Positions 11,703 through 21,747 of a DNA stretch of 21,791 nucleotides are shown here, in pieces (within the stretch, counting starts at the first letter, position 1; each line of letters starts with the position of its first letter). A program made the position numbers and the translations under genes. The notes under the pieces were generated by a model that saw only the letters and a program-made list of their open reading frames with translations, did no database searches and was not told the DNA's origin. Source of the DNA: an uncultured Marvinbryantia sp. (GTDB taxonomy: Bacteria > Bacillota > Clostridia > Lachnospirales > Lachnospiraceae); assembly GCA_934373455.1 (NCBI GenBank), contig CAKRON010000037.1:1-21791 (forward strand). The letters run 5' to 3'.

Positions 11703-13664
11703 ATGATTATTACATTAAAAGACGGATCTAAAAAAGAATACGCAGAAAGCAAATCAGTATATGATATTGCTCTGGACATCAGTGAGGGACTGGCAAGAGC
11801 AGCATGTGCCGGAGAAGTAAATGGTGAAGTAGTAGATTTAAGAACAATGATCGAAGAGGACTGCGAACTGAATATTCTGACTGCAAAAGATGCAGAAGGA
11901 CTGGCAGCACTGCGTCATACAACTTCACATGTGCTGGCAGAAGCAGTGAAGAATCTTTTCCCGGAAGCAAAGCTGGCAATTGGACCATCTATTGAGAACG
12001 GATTTTATTATGATTTTGATCATGCACCATTTTCCAGAGAAGACCTTGATAACATTGAAAAAGAGATGAAGAAAATTATCAAAAAAGGTGCAAGACTGGA
12101 AAAATTTACATTGCCAAGAAACGAAGCTGTTAAATTTATGGAAGAAAAAGGTGAACCTTACAAAGTAGAGCTGATTCAGGATCTGCCGGAAGATGCAACG
12201 ATTTCTTTCTACAGCCAGGGAGAGTTTACAGATCTGTGTGCAGGCCCGCACCTGATGAACACAAAGCACATCAAAGCATTTAAACTGATTTCTTCTTCAG
12301 GCGCATACTGGAGAGGAAATGAAAAGAATAAAATGCTGGCACGTATTTACGGAACAGCATTTGCAAGCAAAGATGAATTAAAAGAATATCTGGATAAGAG
12401 AGAAGAAGCACTGAAACGTGATCATAACAAGCTGGGACGTGAGATGGAACTGTTCACTACCGTAGATGTTATCGGACAAGGTCTCCCACTGCTGATGCCA
12501 AAGGGCGTAATTATGATCAAAGAACTTCAGAGATGGATCGAAGATCTGGAAGATAATGAATGGGGATATGTAAGAACAAAGACTCCATTGATGGCAAAGA
12601 GTGATCTGTATAAGATTTCCGGTCACTGGGATCATTATAAAGATGGTATGTTTGTCCTTGGAGACGAAGAGAAAGATAAAGAAGTGTTCGCGCTGCGTCC
12701 GATGACTTGCCCATTCCAGTATTATGTATACAAAGCAACACAGCATTCATATCGTGATCTGCCAATCCGTATGGGTGAGACATCCACTTTGTTCCGTAAT
12801 GAGGATTCAGGAGAAATGCATGGTTTGACCCGTGTACGTCAGTTCACAATTTCTGAAGGACATTTGATTGTAAGACCGGATCAGATGGTAGAAGAATTTA
12901 AAGGCTGTCTGGCACTTGCAAAATATTGCCTGGAAACACTTGGCCTGGACGGAGAAGTTACGTATCATCTGTCTAAATGGGATCCGAATAACACAGAAAA
13001 ATATATTGGTGATGCAGATGTATGGAATGAAACAGAAGAAGACATTCGCCAGATCCTTACAGAACTGAATGTACCATTTGTAGAAGATGTAGGCGAGGCT
13101 GCATTCTACGGACCAAAGGTAGATATCAATGCCAAGAATGTATTTGGAAAAGAAGATACGATGATTACTGTTCAGTGGGATGCACTTCTGGCAGAACAGT
13201 TTGATATGTATTACATTGACGAAAATGGAGAAAAGAAACGTCCATGTATCATTCACAGAACATCTATGGGATGCTATGAAAGAACACTGGCATGGCTGAT
13301 TGAGTTCTACGGTGGAAAATTCCCTACATGGCTTTGCCCTGAACAGGTACGTGTACTTCCGATTTCTGAAAAATATGCAGAATATGCAGAAAAAGTGAAC
13401 GCAGAAATTAAGAAAAACGGAATCCGTACATCAGTAGATAATCGTTCAGAGAAGATTGGATGGAAGATCCGTGATGCACGTATGGCTCGTGTACCATATA
13501 TGGTAATGGTTGGTGCAAAAGAAGAAGAGGAACAGAAGATTTCTGTAAGAAGCAGATATCTTGGAGATGAAGGCCAGAAGGATCTGGGTGAATTTATTGA
13601 TGCATTATGCAAAGAAATTCGTACAAAAGAGATTCGTAAAATTGAAGTAGAAGAACAGAAATAG
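11703..13664 (+). CDS. thrS: Threonine--tRNA ligase
   Basis: This 653-residue class II synthetase charges threonine tRNA with threonine. Domains in order: TGS (residues 1-60), the editing/SAD domain with HTTSH (H72, H76) and GFYYDFD, and the catalytic core. The core has the zinc ligand Cys in LRPMTCPFQYY, motif 2 RMGETSTLFRNEDSGEMHGL with its His ligand, RVRQFTISEGH, and motif 3 with CIIHRTSMGCYER. The anticodon-binding domain (VLPISEKYAEYAEKV, RTSVDNRSEKIGWKIRDA) completes it. Length is normal. The start follows GAGGAGGACTAAGAG. Expression is under the upstream T-box, so it rises when threonine tRNA is uncharged. No frameshift seen. Confidence 0.97.
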   Translation: MIITLKDGSKKEYAESKSVYDIALDISEGLARAACAGEVNGEVVDLRTMIEEDCELNILTAKDAEGLAALRHTTSHVLAEAVKNLFPEAKLAIGPSIENGFYYDFDHAPFSREDLDNIEKEMKKIIKKGARLEKFTLPRNEAVKFMEEKGEPYKVELIQDLPEDATISFYSQGEFTDLCAGPHLMNTKHIKAFKLISSSGAYWRGNEKNKMLARIYGTAFASKDELKEYLDKREEALKRDHNKLGREMELFTTVDVIGQGLPLLMPKGVIMIKELQRWIEDLEDNEWGYVRTKTPLMAKSDLYKISGHWDHYKDGMFVLGDEEKDKEVFALRPMTCPFQYYVYKATQHSYRDLPIRMGETSTLFRNEDSGEMHGLTRVRQFTISEGHLIVRPDQMVEEFKGCLALAKYCLETLGLDGEVTYHLSKWDPNNTEKYIGDADVWNETEEDIRQILTELNVPFVEDVGEAAFYGPKVDINAKNVFGKEDTMITVQWDALLAEQFDMYYIDENGEKKRPCIIHRTSMGCYERTLAWLIEFYGGKFPTWLCPEQVRVLPISEKYAEYAEKVNAEIKKNGIRTSVDNRSEKIGWKIRDARMARVPYMVMVGAKEEEEQKISVRSRYLGDEGQKDLGEFIDALCKEIRTKEIRKIEVEEQK

Positions 13665-13767
13665 TTGCCTGAATCCATCTTGAAGGAAAAATAAGGCAGA
13701 AGATTTCTGAATAAAAAGATGATAACGGCAGATATTATCTCCTATAAAATGAAAAGGAGGTAATAGC

Positions 13768-14079
13768 ATGCCGTTATTATCATGTAGCGCACAGAATTGT
13801 GTATACAATCAGGACAGATATTGTTCCAAAGGAGATATTTTGGTGCAGGGAGATGAAGCGCAAAACGCCTGTGAAACCTGTTGTTCCAGCTTTAGAGAAA
13901 CAACGGAGGGAAACTGGAAAAATTCTATGGGAACTCCGTCAGCAACGGTTCAGATTGACTGTACCGCATGCAACTGTCATTATAACGAGGATAACAGGTG
14001 TATGGCAGGACAGGTAGATATAGCTGGTCAGTCGGCTTGCACTTGCAATCAGACAGAATGCAGTACGTTTAAGAAGTAA
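13768..14079 (+). CDS. DUF1540 tandem Cys-rich protein
   Basis: This 103-residue protein has two DUF1540 repeats. The first is CSAQNCVYNQDRYCSKGDI with a CETCCSSF end; the second is CTACNCHYNEDNRCMAGQV with a CNQTECSTF end. The regular Cys spacing suggests metal binding. The family is common in Clostridia and bacilli with no established role. The start has a strong AAAAGGAGGTAATAGC site. It is followed by a strong terminator. The 103 bp after thrS hold no clear terminator, so it may share some thrS transcript. Confidence 0.9.
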   Translation: MPLLSCSAQNCVYNQDRYCSKGDILVQGDEAQNACETCCSSFRETTEGNWKNSMGTPSATVQIDCTACNCHYNEDNRCMAGQVDIAGQSACTCNQTECSTFKK

Positions 14080-14111
14080 AGAAAATTGACGGTATATCAG
14101 AAAACTGATAA

Positions 14112-14150
14112 AAAAACAGTGTCGGCAGATAAAATGCCGGCACTGTTTTT
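14112..14150 (+). terminator. Terminator after the DUF1540 gene
   Basis: AAAAACAGTGTCGGCA pairs with TGCCGGCACTGTTTTT with one mismatch-like G, forming a long stem ending in a T-run at 14146-14150. Confidence 0.9.
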
Positions 14151-14187
14151 GCGAGTACAGAAATGTGAAAAATTAATTATTTTGTGA

Positions 14188-14216
14188 TTGACAGTGGGGG
14201 AAATACATGGTATGAT
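14188..14216 (+). promoter_or_regulatory. Promoter of infC-rpmI-rplT
   Basis: TTGACA (14188-14193), a 17-bp spacer and TATGAT (14211-14216) lie about 190 bp before infC, leaving a long leader. Confidence 0.8.
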
Positions 14217-14222
14217 AGCCAA

Positions 14223-14407
14223 GTATGAAAGAAATCAAAGCAGAGGATCCGCTCTCACCGCAGCATGAAAAGATATGACTGTCGGTTAATAATTAATATG
14301 TATTATTGTTATAGATTGAACAATAAGTGTATTATGAGTGGATATTGTTTATCCACTTTTTTTGTGCGATAAGCTCTGCAGTTCACAATGTATGGAGGTG
14401 TACTACA
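14223..14407 (+). promoter_or_regulatory. infC leader with transcription attenuator
   Basis: The leader of about 185 nt contains a hairpin TTATTGTT/AACAATAA (14303-14310 and 14319-14326) and then a terminator, AGTGGATA/TATCCACT with seven T (14337-14363). In Firmicutes this operon is controlled by binding of L20 to an infC leader, with premature termination. Order and position fit that mechanism. I did not match the leader to a specific L20-leader model. Confidence 0.7.
14337..14363 (+). terminator. Attenuator terminator in the infC leader
   Basis: AGTGGATA (14337-14344) and TATCCACT (14350-14357) form an 8-bp stem with a 5-nt loop and a run of T. It ends 45 bp before the infC start, so it must be passed for expression. 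Confidence 0.8.
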
Positions 14408-14914
14408 ATTAGCGATTTAATGATTAATGAGCAGATCAGAGATAAAGAGGTCCGTCTGATCGGGGAACATGGAGAACAGCTGGGGATTATGTCATCCAGA
14501 GATGCGTTAAAGCTGGCAAAAGAAGCAGATTTAGATCTTGTTAAGGTTGCACCACAGGCGAAGCCACCAGTATGCAAGATTATTGATTATGGTAAGTATC
14601 GTTATGAAATGCTTCGCAAAGAGAAAGAAGCAAAGAAGAAGCAGAAGACCATCGAAGTAAAAGAAGTGCGTCTCTCTCCAAACATTGATGTGAACGATTT
14701 AAATACAAAGATTGCGGCAGCCAGAAAGTTCCTGGCCAAAGGAAATAAGGTCAAAGTTACTTTACGTTTCCGCGGTCGTGAGATGGCTCATATGCAGGCG
14801 AGCAAGCATATTCTTGATGATTTTGCAAAGAATTTAGAGGATATTGCACAGGTTGATAAAGCTCCAAAGGTTGAGGGCAGAAGTATGACAATGTTTTTAA
14901 CTGAAAAACGTTAG
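14408..14914 (+). CDS. infC: Translation initiation factor IF-3, AUU start codon
   Basis: This 168-residue protein has both IF3 domains: the N-terminal domain (LMINEQIRDKEVRLIGEHGE, PPVCKIIDYGKYRYE), a Lys-rich linker helix (RKEKEAKKKQKTIEVKE) and the C-terminal domain (KVTLRFRGREMAHMQ, EGRSMTMFL). IF3 binds the 30S subunit and rejects non-AUG initiation. GGAGGTG (14395-14401) is 6-7 nt before ATT at 14408, giving (M)SDLMINEQ. The next ATG (14420) is too far from it. AUU starts are the known basis of infC autoregulation, so this start is functional rather than an error. First gene of the infC-rpmI-rplT operon, after an attenuator leader. Confidence 0.93.
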   Translation: MSDLMINEQIRDKEVRLIGEHGEQLGIMSSRDALKLAKEADLDLVKVAPQAKPPVCKIIDYGKYRYEMLRKEKEAKKKQKTIEVKEVRLSPNIDVNDLNTKIAAARKFLAKGNKVKVTLRFRGREMAHMQASKHILDDFAKNLEDIAQVDKAPKVEGRSMTMFLTEKR

Positions 14915-14967
14915 ATATAAAACTGACGAACAGGTAAAATAACCATTTATTTAAGGAGGAATTCACA

Positions 14968-15165
14968 ATGCCAAAAATTAAAACAAGCAGAGCAGCTGCA
15001 AAACGTTTCAAAAAAACAGGTACAGGTAAATTAAAAAGAAATAAAGCTTATAAGAGCCATATCTTAACAAAGAAGTCCACTAAGAGAAAGAGAAATCTTA
15101 GAAAAGCAACTATGACAGATGCTACAAACTTCAAGAACATGAAGAAGATTTTACCGTATTTATAA
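14968..15165 (+). CDS. rpmI: Large-subunit ribosomal protein bL35
   Basis: This 65-residue, strongly basic protein begins [20 protein letters not shown], the bL35 signature, and ends KKILPYL. It is part of the 50S subunit. Length is standard. The start follows AAGGAGGAATTCAC. It lies between infC and rplT, the usual operon order, so it shares L20-linked control. Confidence 0.97.
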   Translation: MPKIKTSRAAAKRFKKTGTGKLKRNKAYKSHILTKKSTKRKRNLRKATMTDATNFKNMKKILPYL

Positions 15166-15191
15166 GAAGAGTTTGAGGAGGAATATAAGAC

Positions 15192-15548
15192 ATGGCAAGA
15201 GTTAAAGGCGGAATGAACGCTAGAAAGAAACATAACAGAGTATTAAAACTGGCTAAAGGTTACAGAGGAGCTCGTTCCAAACAGTATAAAATCGCAAAAC
15301 AGTCTGTAATGCGTGCACTGACAAGCGCATATGCAGGACGTAAGCAGAGAAAACGTCAGTTCAGACAGCTGTGGATCGCTCGTATCAATGCAGCAGCAAG
15401 AATCAATGGACTTTCCTACAGCAAATTTATGTATGGACTGAAACTTGCAGGCGTAGAACTGAACAGAAAAGTTCTGGCTGATATGGCTGTTAATGATGCA
15501 GAAGGATTTGCAACACTTGTAGAACTTGCAAAAAGCAAACTTGCATAA
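15192..15548 (+). CDS. rplT: Large-subunit ribosomal protein bL20
   Basis: This 118-residue basic protein has the bL20 signature [20 protein letters not shown] and [20 protein letters not shown]. It binds 23S rRNA early in 50S assembly and, in related bacteria, represses its own operon through the infC leader. Start after GAGGAGGAATATAAGAC. Standard length. A strong terminator follows 25 bp after the stop. Confidence 0.97.
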   Translation: MARVKGGMNARKKHNRVLKLAKGYRGARSKQYKIAKQSVMRALTSAYAGRKQRKRQFRQLWIARINAAARINGLSYSKFMYGLKLAGVELNRKVLADMAVNDAEGFATLVELAKSKLA

Positions 15549-15572
15549 GTAAAATGAAAAAGAATTAGAAAA

Positions 15573-15599
15573 GATCCCCGGTTTTTCCGGGGATTTTTT
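15573..15599 (+). terminator. Terminator of the infC-rpmI-rplT operon
   Basis: ATCCCCGG (15574-15581) pairs with CCGGGGAT (15587-15594) around five T, followed by TTTTTT. It sits only 12 bp before the next gene's start. Confidence 0.95.
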
Positions 15600-15610
15600 G
15601 GTAGGTGGAC

Positions 15611-16585
15611 ATGAATTACAATATCGATAAAATAAAAACGAATGTGACATGGGACATGACACAGACAGTTGGAACGGTAGAGATAACAGTGCAGATCGAG
15701 AAAGAAAAACAAGAACAAGAAGAAAATAGGCCGGGACTCTACCTGACGGATGCAAATGATGATAAAATGCCGGTTCTGTGCGCCAGTTTGATAGATAGAG
15801 AAGGGAAGGAAATAGATCGTATATTTCCGCTGCCTATAGAGGAAGAAATGCAGTTTTGCATGTGCGTAGAAGAACCGAAACTCTGGAATGCGGAAGATCC
15901 ATATTGTTATCAACTTATTTTGGAAATTATGGAGGGTGAAGAATATTGCCAGGATCGAAGGGTTGAACCGGTTGCCTTTTGGATTTGGAAGATAACAGGC
16001 GGTCAGACCTGTATGAATAATAAAGTGATTTCTTTTCGCCCGACAGTTTTGCCAGATGGCATAAATGCACCGGATGATCAAAAAATATTCCTGCAGAAAA
16101 TGAAGAAGAGTTTTTTAAACACATTATTGGTGAAACCGGAGGAAAAAAGTGGACAACTGGTGAAGATGTGCCTGGAATATGGGATCTATCTGCTGGAGGA
16201 CGGCAAAGATGTAGATGCCAGCTGGCTGCGGGCCAGAATGGAACGAAAAAAGGAAGAGGATATTAATCCTGATTTTCATTTACAGGTGGTACAAACGGGA
16301 GTGTTGATTGAAAACAAAAATACGTTTGTTGATGCAGCAGAATATGAACTATGCTGTGAAATACAAGACAAATCTGGAAAAACGATATTTGAAAATCAGT
16401 TATGCACAGAGGTGCCGGCAGGAACCAGTAAATATGTGGATATTCCCTTTGAAACACCGGCAGAACCTGGAACTTATCGATATAGAGTGGCTTTGTGCCT
16501 GAAAAAAGATACGCCGTGGGCGCCAAAAGGGTATGAGATTGCCTTTGGAGAAACACTTATCTCAAATCTGTATGAGAGATCATGA
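15611..16585 (+). CDS. GH2/LacZ-like protein lacking the catalytic barrel
   Basis: This 324-residue protein keeps pieces of a LacZ-type glycoside hydrolase 2 in the normal order. Residues 89-102 read PKLWNAEDPYCYQL, the GH2 immunoglobulin-like domain motif. Residues 140-198 mirror the start of the TIM barrel: ISFRPTVLPDGINAP, then MCLEYGIYLLEDG in place of LCDEYGLYVIDE. Residues 222-314 match the domain after the barrel (GVLIENKNTF, WAPKGYEIAFGE). The barrel's remainder and both catalytic glutamates are absent, yet the frame is open throughout. It cannot be an ordinary galactosidase; carbohydrate binding or another role is possible. ATG 15611 follows GTAGGTGG; a GTG at 15605 is an alternative. 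Its stop is one base from the convergent gene's stop. Confidence 0.6.
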   Translation: MNYNIDKIKTNVTWDMTQTVGTVEITVQIEKEKQEQEENRPGLYLTDANDDKMPVLCASLIDREGKEIDRIFPLPIEEEMQFCMCVEEPKLWNAEDPYCYQLILEIMEGEEYCQDRRVEPVAFWIWKITGGQTCMNNKVISFRPTVLPDGINAPDDQKIFLQKMKKSFLNTLLVKPEEKSGQLVKMCLEYGIYLLEDGKDVDASWLRARMERKKEEDINPDFHLQVVQTGVLIENKNTFVDAAEYELCCEIQDKSGKTIFENQLCTEVPAGTSKYVDIPFETPAEPGTYRYRVALCLKKDTPWAPKGYEIAFGETLISNLYERS

Positions 16586-16586
16586 A

Positions 16587-17024
16587 TTAAGAACACTTAA
16601 AAGGAATGCTGTCGATCACTTGAGCAGCCTGAACAGCCTGCTCAATGATGTGGCGTCCTTCAGGGTCAAAATTATCTGGAAGACTGGAAAGATCAAAAGA
16701 AGTTCCGGAAAGAAAATCACAGGAAAGCTGCATGACAGTGGCTTGATAGTCATCATCAGGCATTTCTTCTGCCATAAGTTTTCCATTCTCATTCATATCT
16801 GCAAGTGTCATATGTTCTTTAAGCTGTAATTGGTTCAGCATATCCAGTATTATTACAAAATGCTCATCATCCCAACAGGACAAGTACATGCATTTACAAA
16901 GACCAGGGGTAAAGAAGCTGGCATCTGCATAACAGTCCAACAATTCTTTAAAGCGAGATTGATGAGCTTCGTTTTCGAATAAATGCTGACTGCACAGCTT
17001 ACGATAAACCACATTTTTCCACAT
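16587..17024 (-). CDS. Hypothetical acidic protein
   Basis: This 145-residue protein starts after GGAGAAAAATATT. It contains several Cys residues (for example CYADASFFTPGLCKCMYLSC), a helical middle (EHFVIILDMLNQLQLKEHMT) and an acidic stretch (EEMPDDDYQ). No family recognised. It is cytoplasmic by lack of a signal or membrane segment. It converges on the GH2-like gene with one base between stops and no terminator, so each transcript may run antisense into the other. Confidence 0.7.
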   Translation of the reverse strand: MWKNVVYRKLCSQHLFENEAHQSRFKELLDCYADASFFTPGLCKCMYLSCWDDEHFVIILDMLNQLQLKEHMTLADMNENGKLMAEEMPDDDYQATVMQLSCDFLSGTSFDLSSLPDNFDPEGRHIIEQAVQAAQVIDSIPFKCS

Positions 17025-17146
17025 AATATTTTTCTCCGCATATAAAAAATATATAATCTTTCTAAAAAAATGATTAAATCCAGTTTACTTCATGAATAGA
17101 AAAATGTCAAATTTGAAAATATAAAAGAAAGGTGTTTTTCTTACTA

Positions 17147-17175
17147 TTGCAAATGCATACGAGTTAGTGTATACT
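17147..17175 (+). promoter_or_regulatory. Promoter of eno
   Basis: TTGCAA (17147-17152), a 17-bp spacer and TATACT (17170-17175) lie 47 bp before the enolase start. GTTAG-5-CTAAC (17184-17199 region) and TTAGTGTATACTAA are palindromic and may be regulatory or a 5' hairpin. Confidence 0.7.
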
Positions 17176-17204
17176 AATCAATGGTTAGGAAAGACTAACA
17201 ATAA

Positions 17205-18509
<1,305 letters not shown>

Positions 18510-18555
18510 GACTATAGATACAAATCTGCTTGAGTGAATTTGCAAAAAAGAAAGG

Positions 18556-20820
18556 ATGAATAACCGCGTGAAAGAATTTGTACAATGGGATGGATTTGAA
18601 GGCCGCATTTGGAAAGAAGAAATCAATACTCGTGATTTTATACAGCATAATTATCAGCCATATGAAGGCGATGAAAAATTCCTGGAAGATGCTACGGAAG
18701 CTACGAATAAACTCTGGGCAAAACTGTCTGAACTACAGAAGGAAGAAAGAGCAAAAGGTGGCATTCTTGATATGGACACGCATATCGTATCTGGAATCAC
18801 AGCTCATAAACCTGGCTATATCAGTGAGGAATTAAAAGATATGGAGCAGATAGTTGGTCTTCAGACAGACAAACCGCTGAAACGTGCTTTTATGCCATTT
18901 GGAGGAATTAAGATGGCGGAACAGGCATGCACAACCAATGGATATGAGCCGGATTCTCAGCTTCATGAAATTTTTACAAAGTATTGCAGAACCCATAATC
19001 AGGGTGTATTTGATGCGTATACAACTTCTATGAAAAAGGCACGCCATAATAAAATTATTACAGGCCTTCCAGATACTTACGGAAGAGGTCGTATCGTAGG
19101 TGACTACCGCCGCGTAGCATTATATGGAATTGATTTTCTGATGGAAAAGAAAAAAGAAGATTTGGAAAACTGTGGAAACGGAACTATGACAGATGATATT
19201 ATCCGGCAGAGAGAAGAAATTTCCAGACAGTATCAGGCTCTGGGCGAAATGAAAGAAATGGCGGCATCTTATGGATTTGATATTTCCAAACCGGCCCAAA
19301 ATGCAAAAGAAGCGGTTCAGTGGTTGTATTTTGGATATTTGGCAGCCATCAAAACGCAGAATGGTGCGGCAATGAGTGTGGGAAGAATCTCTACATTCCT
19401 GGATATTTACATTCAGAGAGATCTGGACAATGGAGTTCTGACGGAGAAAGAAGCTCAGGAGCTGATTGATCATCTGGTAATGAAATTCCGAATGGTAAAA
19501 TTTGCGCGTATTCCTTCTTATAATCAATTGTTTTCCGGAGATCCGGTATGGGCGACACTGGAAGTGGGCGGAATAGGAATGGATGGACGTTCGATGGTGA
19601 CAAAGAATGATTTTCGCTTCCTGCATACGCTGGAAAATATGGGACCATCACCGGAGCCGAACCTGACGGTACTGTATTCTTCTGCATTGCCAGAACATTT
19701 TAAAGATTATGCGGCAGATATCTCCATACGTACCAGTTCGATTCAATATGAAAATGATGATGTCATGAAACCGGTGTGGGGAGATGATTATTCTATTTGC
19801 TGCTGTGTGTCTGCTACACAGACAGGAAAAGAAATGCAGTTTTTCGGTGCGAGAGCCAATCTTGCAAAATGTCTGTTGTATGCAATTAATGGCGGAATTG
19901 ACCTGAAGACAAGGGAACAGGTAGGACCGGACTACAAACCAATTACTTCCGAATATCTGGATTATGATGAGGTGATCAAGAAATATGACCAGATGATGGA
20001 TTGGCTGGCAGAACTTTACGTAAACACTTTGAATTTAATTCAGTATATGCATGATAAGTATTATTACGAAGCGGCAGAAATGGCGCTGATTGATACAGAC
20101 GTGCGGAGAACATTTGCCACCGGTATTGCAGGATTTTCTCATGTAGTGGATTCTTTAAGCGCAATTAAGTATGCAAAAGTAAAGACGATACGTGATGAAA
20201 GTGGATTGGTTGTAGATTATGAAACAGAAGGAGAGTTCCCTCGTTATGGAAATGATGATGACCGGGCAGATGATATTGCTGTATGGCTGTTGAAGACATT
20301 CCTCGATAAACTGAAAAAGCAGCACACCTATCGTAATTCAGAACCGACCACATCCATTTTAACTATTACCTCTAATGTGGTTTATGGAAAAGCAACAGGC
20401 AGCATGCCGGATGGACGAAAAGCCGGAGAACCTTTGGCACCTGGTGCAAATCCATCTTATGGTGCAGAACAGAATGGATTGCTCGCATCTCTGAATTCTG
20501 TTGCAAAACTCCCATATGAATGGGCGCTTGATGGAATTTCTAATACACAGACAATGAATCCGGATGCGCTGGGACATAGTGAACGAGAGAGAATTGACAA
20601 TCTGGTACAGATCATGGACGGTTATTTTGATCAGGGTGCGCATCATCTGAATGTAAATGTATTTGGCAGGGAAAAACTGATTGATGCTATGGAGCATCCG
20701 GAAAAAGAGGAATATGCCAACTTTACGATTCGCGTGTCTGGTTATGCAGTCAAATTCATTGATTTGACAAGAGAACAGCAAATGGATGTGCTGGCAAGAA
20801 CCTGCCATGCAAGAATGTAA
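18556..20820 (+). CDS. pflB: Formate C-acetyltransferase (pyruvate formate-lyase)
   Basis: This 754-residue glycyl-radical enzyme converts pyruvate and CoA to acetyl-CoA and formate during anaerobic growth. The active-site cysteines are C416-C417 in YSICCCVSA, matching the C418-C419 pair of the E. coli enzyme. The radical glycine is G729 in RVSGYAV near the C-terminus. GARANLAK and LYAINGG around the active site are conserved. Length matches the family. The start follows AAGAAAGG. It precedes pflA with overlapping stop and start, and follows eno, so pyruvate is supplied and used in adjacent genes. The radical is oxygen sensitive, supporting an anaerobe. Confidence 0.97.
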   Translation: MNNRVKEFVQWDGFEGRIWKEEINTRDFIQHNYQPYEGDEKFLEDATEATNKLWAKLSELQKEERAKGGILDMDTHIVSGITAHKPGYISEELKDMEQIVGLQTDKPLKRAFMPFGGIKMAEQACTTNGYEPDSQLHEIFTKYCRTHNQGVFDAYTTSMKKARHNKIITGLPDTYGRGRIVGDYRRVALYGIDFLMEKKKEDLENCGNGTMTDDIIRQREEISRQYQALGEMKEMAASYGFDISKPAQNAKEAVQWLYFGYLAAIKTQNGAAMSVGRISTFLDIYIQRDLDNGVLTEKEAQELIDHLVMKFRMVKFARIPSYNQLFSGDPVWATLEVGGIGMDGRSMVTKNDFRFLHTLENMGPSPEPNLTVLYSSALPEHFKDYAADISIRTSSIQYENDDVMKPVWGDDYSICCCVSATQTGKEMQFFGARANLAKCLLYAINGGIDLKTREQVGPDYKPITSEYLDYDEVIKKYDQMMDWLAELYVNTLNLIQYMHDKYYYEAAEMALIDTDVRRTFATGIAGFSHVVDSLSAIKYAKVKTIRDESGLVVDYETEGEFPRYGNDDDRADDIAVWLLKTFLDKLKKQHTYRNSEPTTSILTITSNVVYGKATGSMPDGRKAGEPLAPGANPSYGAEQNGLLASLNSVAKLPYEWALDGISNTQTMNPDALGHSERERIDNLVQIMDGYFDQGAHHLNVNVFGREKLIDAMEHPEKEEYANFTIRVSGYAVKFIDLTREQQMDVLARTCHARM

Positions 20821-21569
20821 TGATTACAAAAGGAAAAGTGCATTCGTTAGAAAGTTTTGGTCTGGTGGATGGTCCCGGAGTACGTTATGTAATTTTTTTG
20901 CAGGGATGCCCGATGCGGTGTCAGTACTGTCACAATCCAGAAACATGGAAAATGGAGGGTGGCAGTTGGTGGACATCCCGGGAGCTTTTTGCACAGGCCT
21001 ACCGTTACAGAAATTATTGGAAGAAAAAAGGAAAGACACATGGCGGTATTACGGTTAGTGGTGGTGAACCTCTTTTACAGTGGAAATTTGTAACAGAGCT
21101 ATTTACATTGGCAAAAGAAAAGAATGTTCATACAGCACTGGATACATCAGGGAGTATCTTTGGCACTTCCAGATTGTCAGAAGAAGACTTTGCCAGACTG
21201 ATGAATGTAACAGATCTGATACTGCTTGATTTGAAAGAAATGAATCCGCAAAAGCATAAGGCGCTGACTGGAATGGAAAATACACCGGTATTAAAAATGG
21301 CCAGATGGCTTTCGGAACACGGAAAAGAAATGTGGATTCGTCATGTAATCGTACCCGGACTGACAGATTCAATGGAAGAGCTGAAAGAGATGAAAAGTTT
21401 TCTGAGTACACTAAAGACTGTTACCAGAGTAGAATTGCTTCCGTACCATACAATGGGACGGGCGAAATGGGAAGAACTTGGGATACCATATGTACTGAAT
21501 GGAATGCCGACACCAACGGATGAGGAAATGAGACGGGCAGAACAGATACTCGGAATAGAAAAATTATAG
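20820..21569 (+). CDS. pflA: Pyruvate formate-lyase activating enzyme (radical SAM)
   Basis: This 249-residue radical SAM enzyme installs the glycyl radical on PflB using a 4Fe-4S cluster and S-adenosylmethionine. The cluster motif CX3CX2C is C30, C34 and C37 in GCPMRCQYCHNP. VSGGEPLLQ follows as the SAM-binding GGE motif, and LDTSG, LLDLKEM and RHVIVPGLTD are family hallmarks. Length is standard. The ATG overlaps the pflB stop by one base, so translation is coupled. A strong terminator follows. Anaerobic regulators are likely but no FNR-like site was identified. Confidence 0.97.
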   Translation: MITKGKVHSLESFGLVDGPGVRYVIFLQGCPMRCQYCHNPETWKMEGGSWWTSRELFAQAYRYRNYWKKKGKTHGGITVSGGEPLLQWKFVTELFTLAKEKNVHTALDTSGSIFGTSRLSEEDFARLMNVTDLILLDLKEMNPQKHKALTGMENTPVLKMARWLSEHGKEMWIRHVIVPGLTDSMEELKEMKSFLSTLKTVTRVELLPYHTMGRAKWEELGIPYVLNGMPTPTDEEMRRAEQILGIEKL

Positions 21570-21575
21570 AGAAAG

Positions 21576-21629
21576 GAATCTTTCTATAAGAGGTGCTGTA
21601 TAAGCAGAAATTATAGAGAGATTCTTTTT
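21576..21629 (+). terminator. Terminator of the pflB-pflA unit
   Basis: GAATCTTTCTATAA (21576-21589) pairs with TTATAGAGAGATTC (21611-21624) with one G-U pair, followed by TTTTT. The 21-nt loop can itself fold (CTGT/GCAG). Confidence 0.85.
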
Positions 21630-21638
21630 GTAGAAAAA

Positions 21639-21730
21639 GCTATATCAGATGCGAGATGACTCCCACCTCTTCAGGTGGTGAGGAACAAAATAGTATCAGT
21701 GGCGGGAGTCAATTCCCCATCTGATATAGC
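21639..21730. repeat. Large nested palindromic structure, IS200/IS605-end-like or structured RNA
   Basis: A perfect 13-bp inverted repeat GCTATATCAGATG / CATCTGATATAGC (21639-21651, 21718-21730) encloses a second pair GACTCCC / GGGAGTC (21658-21664, 21704-21710) and a short hairpin CCACCT-CTTC-AGGTGG (21663-21678). The inner block resembles the subterminal hairpin region of IS200/IS605-type elements. No transposase gene is in the window. It could be a non-autonomous repeat, a relic end, or a structured RNA. Confidence 0.5.
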
Positions 21731-21747
21731 CTCCGGCAGGATTGCAG

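Noticed and set aside
12378..13256. Long leftward frames within thrS
   Set aside because: They are antisense shadows of conserved ThrRS coding sequence with no ribosome sites.
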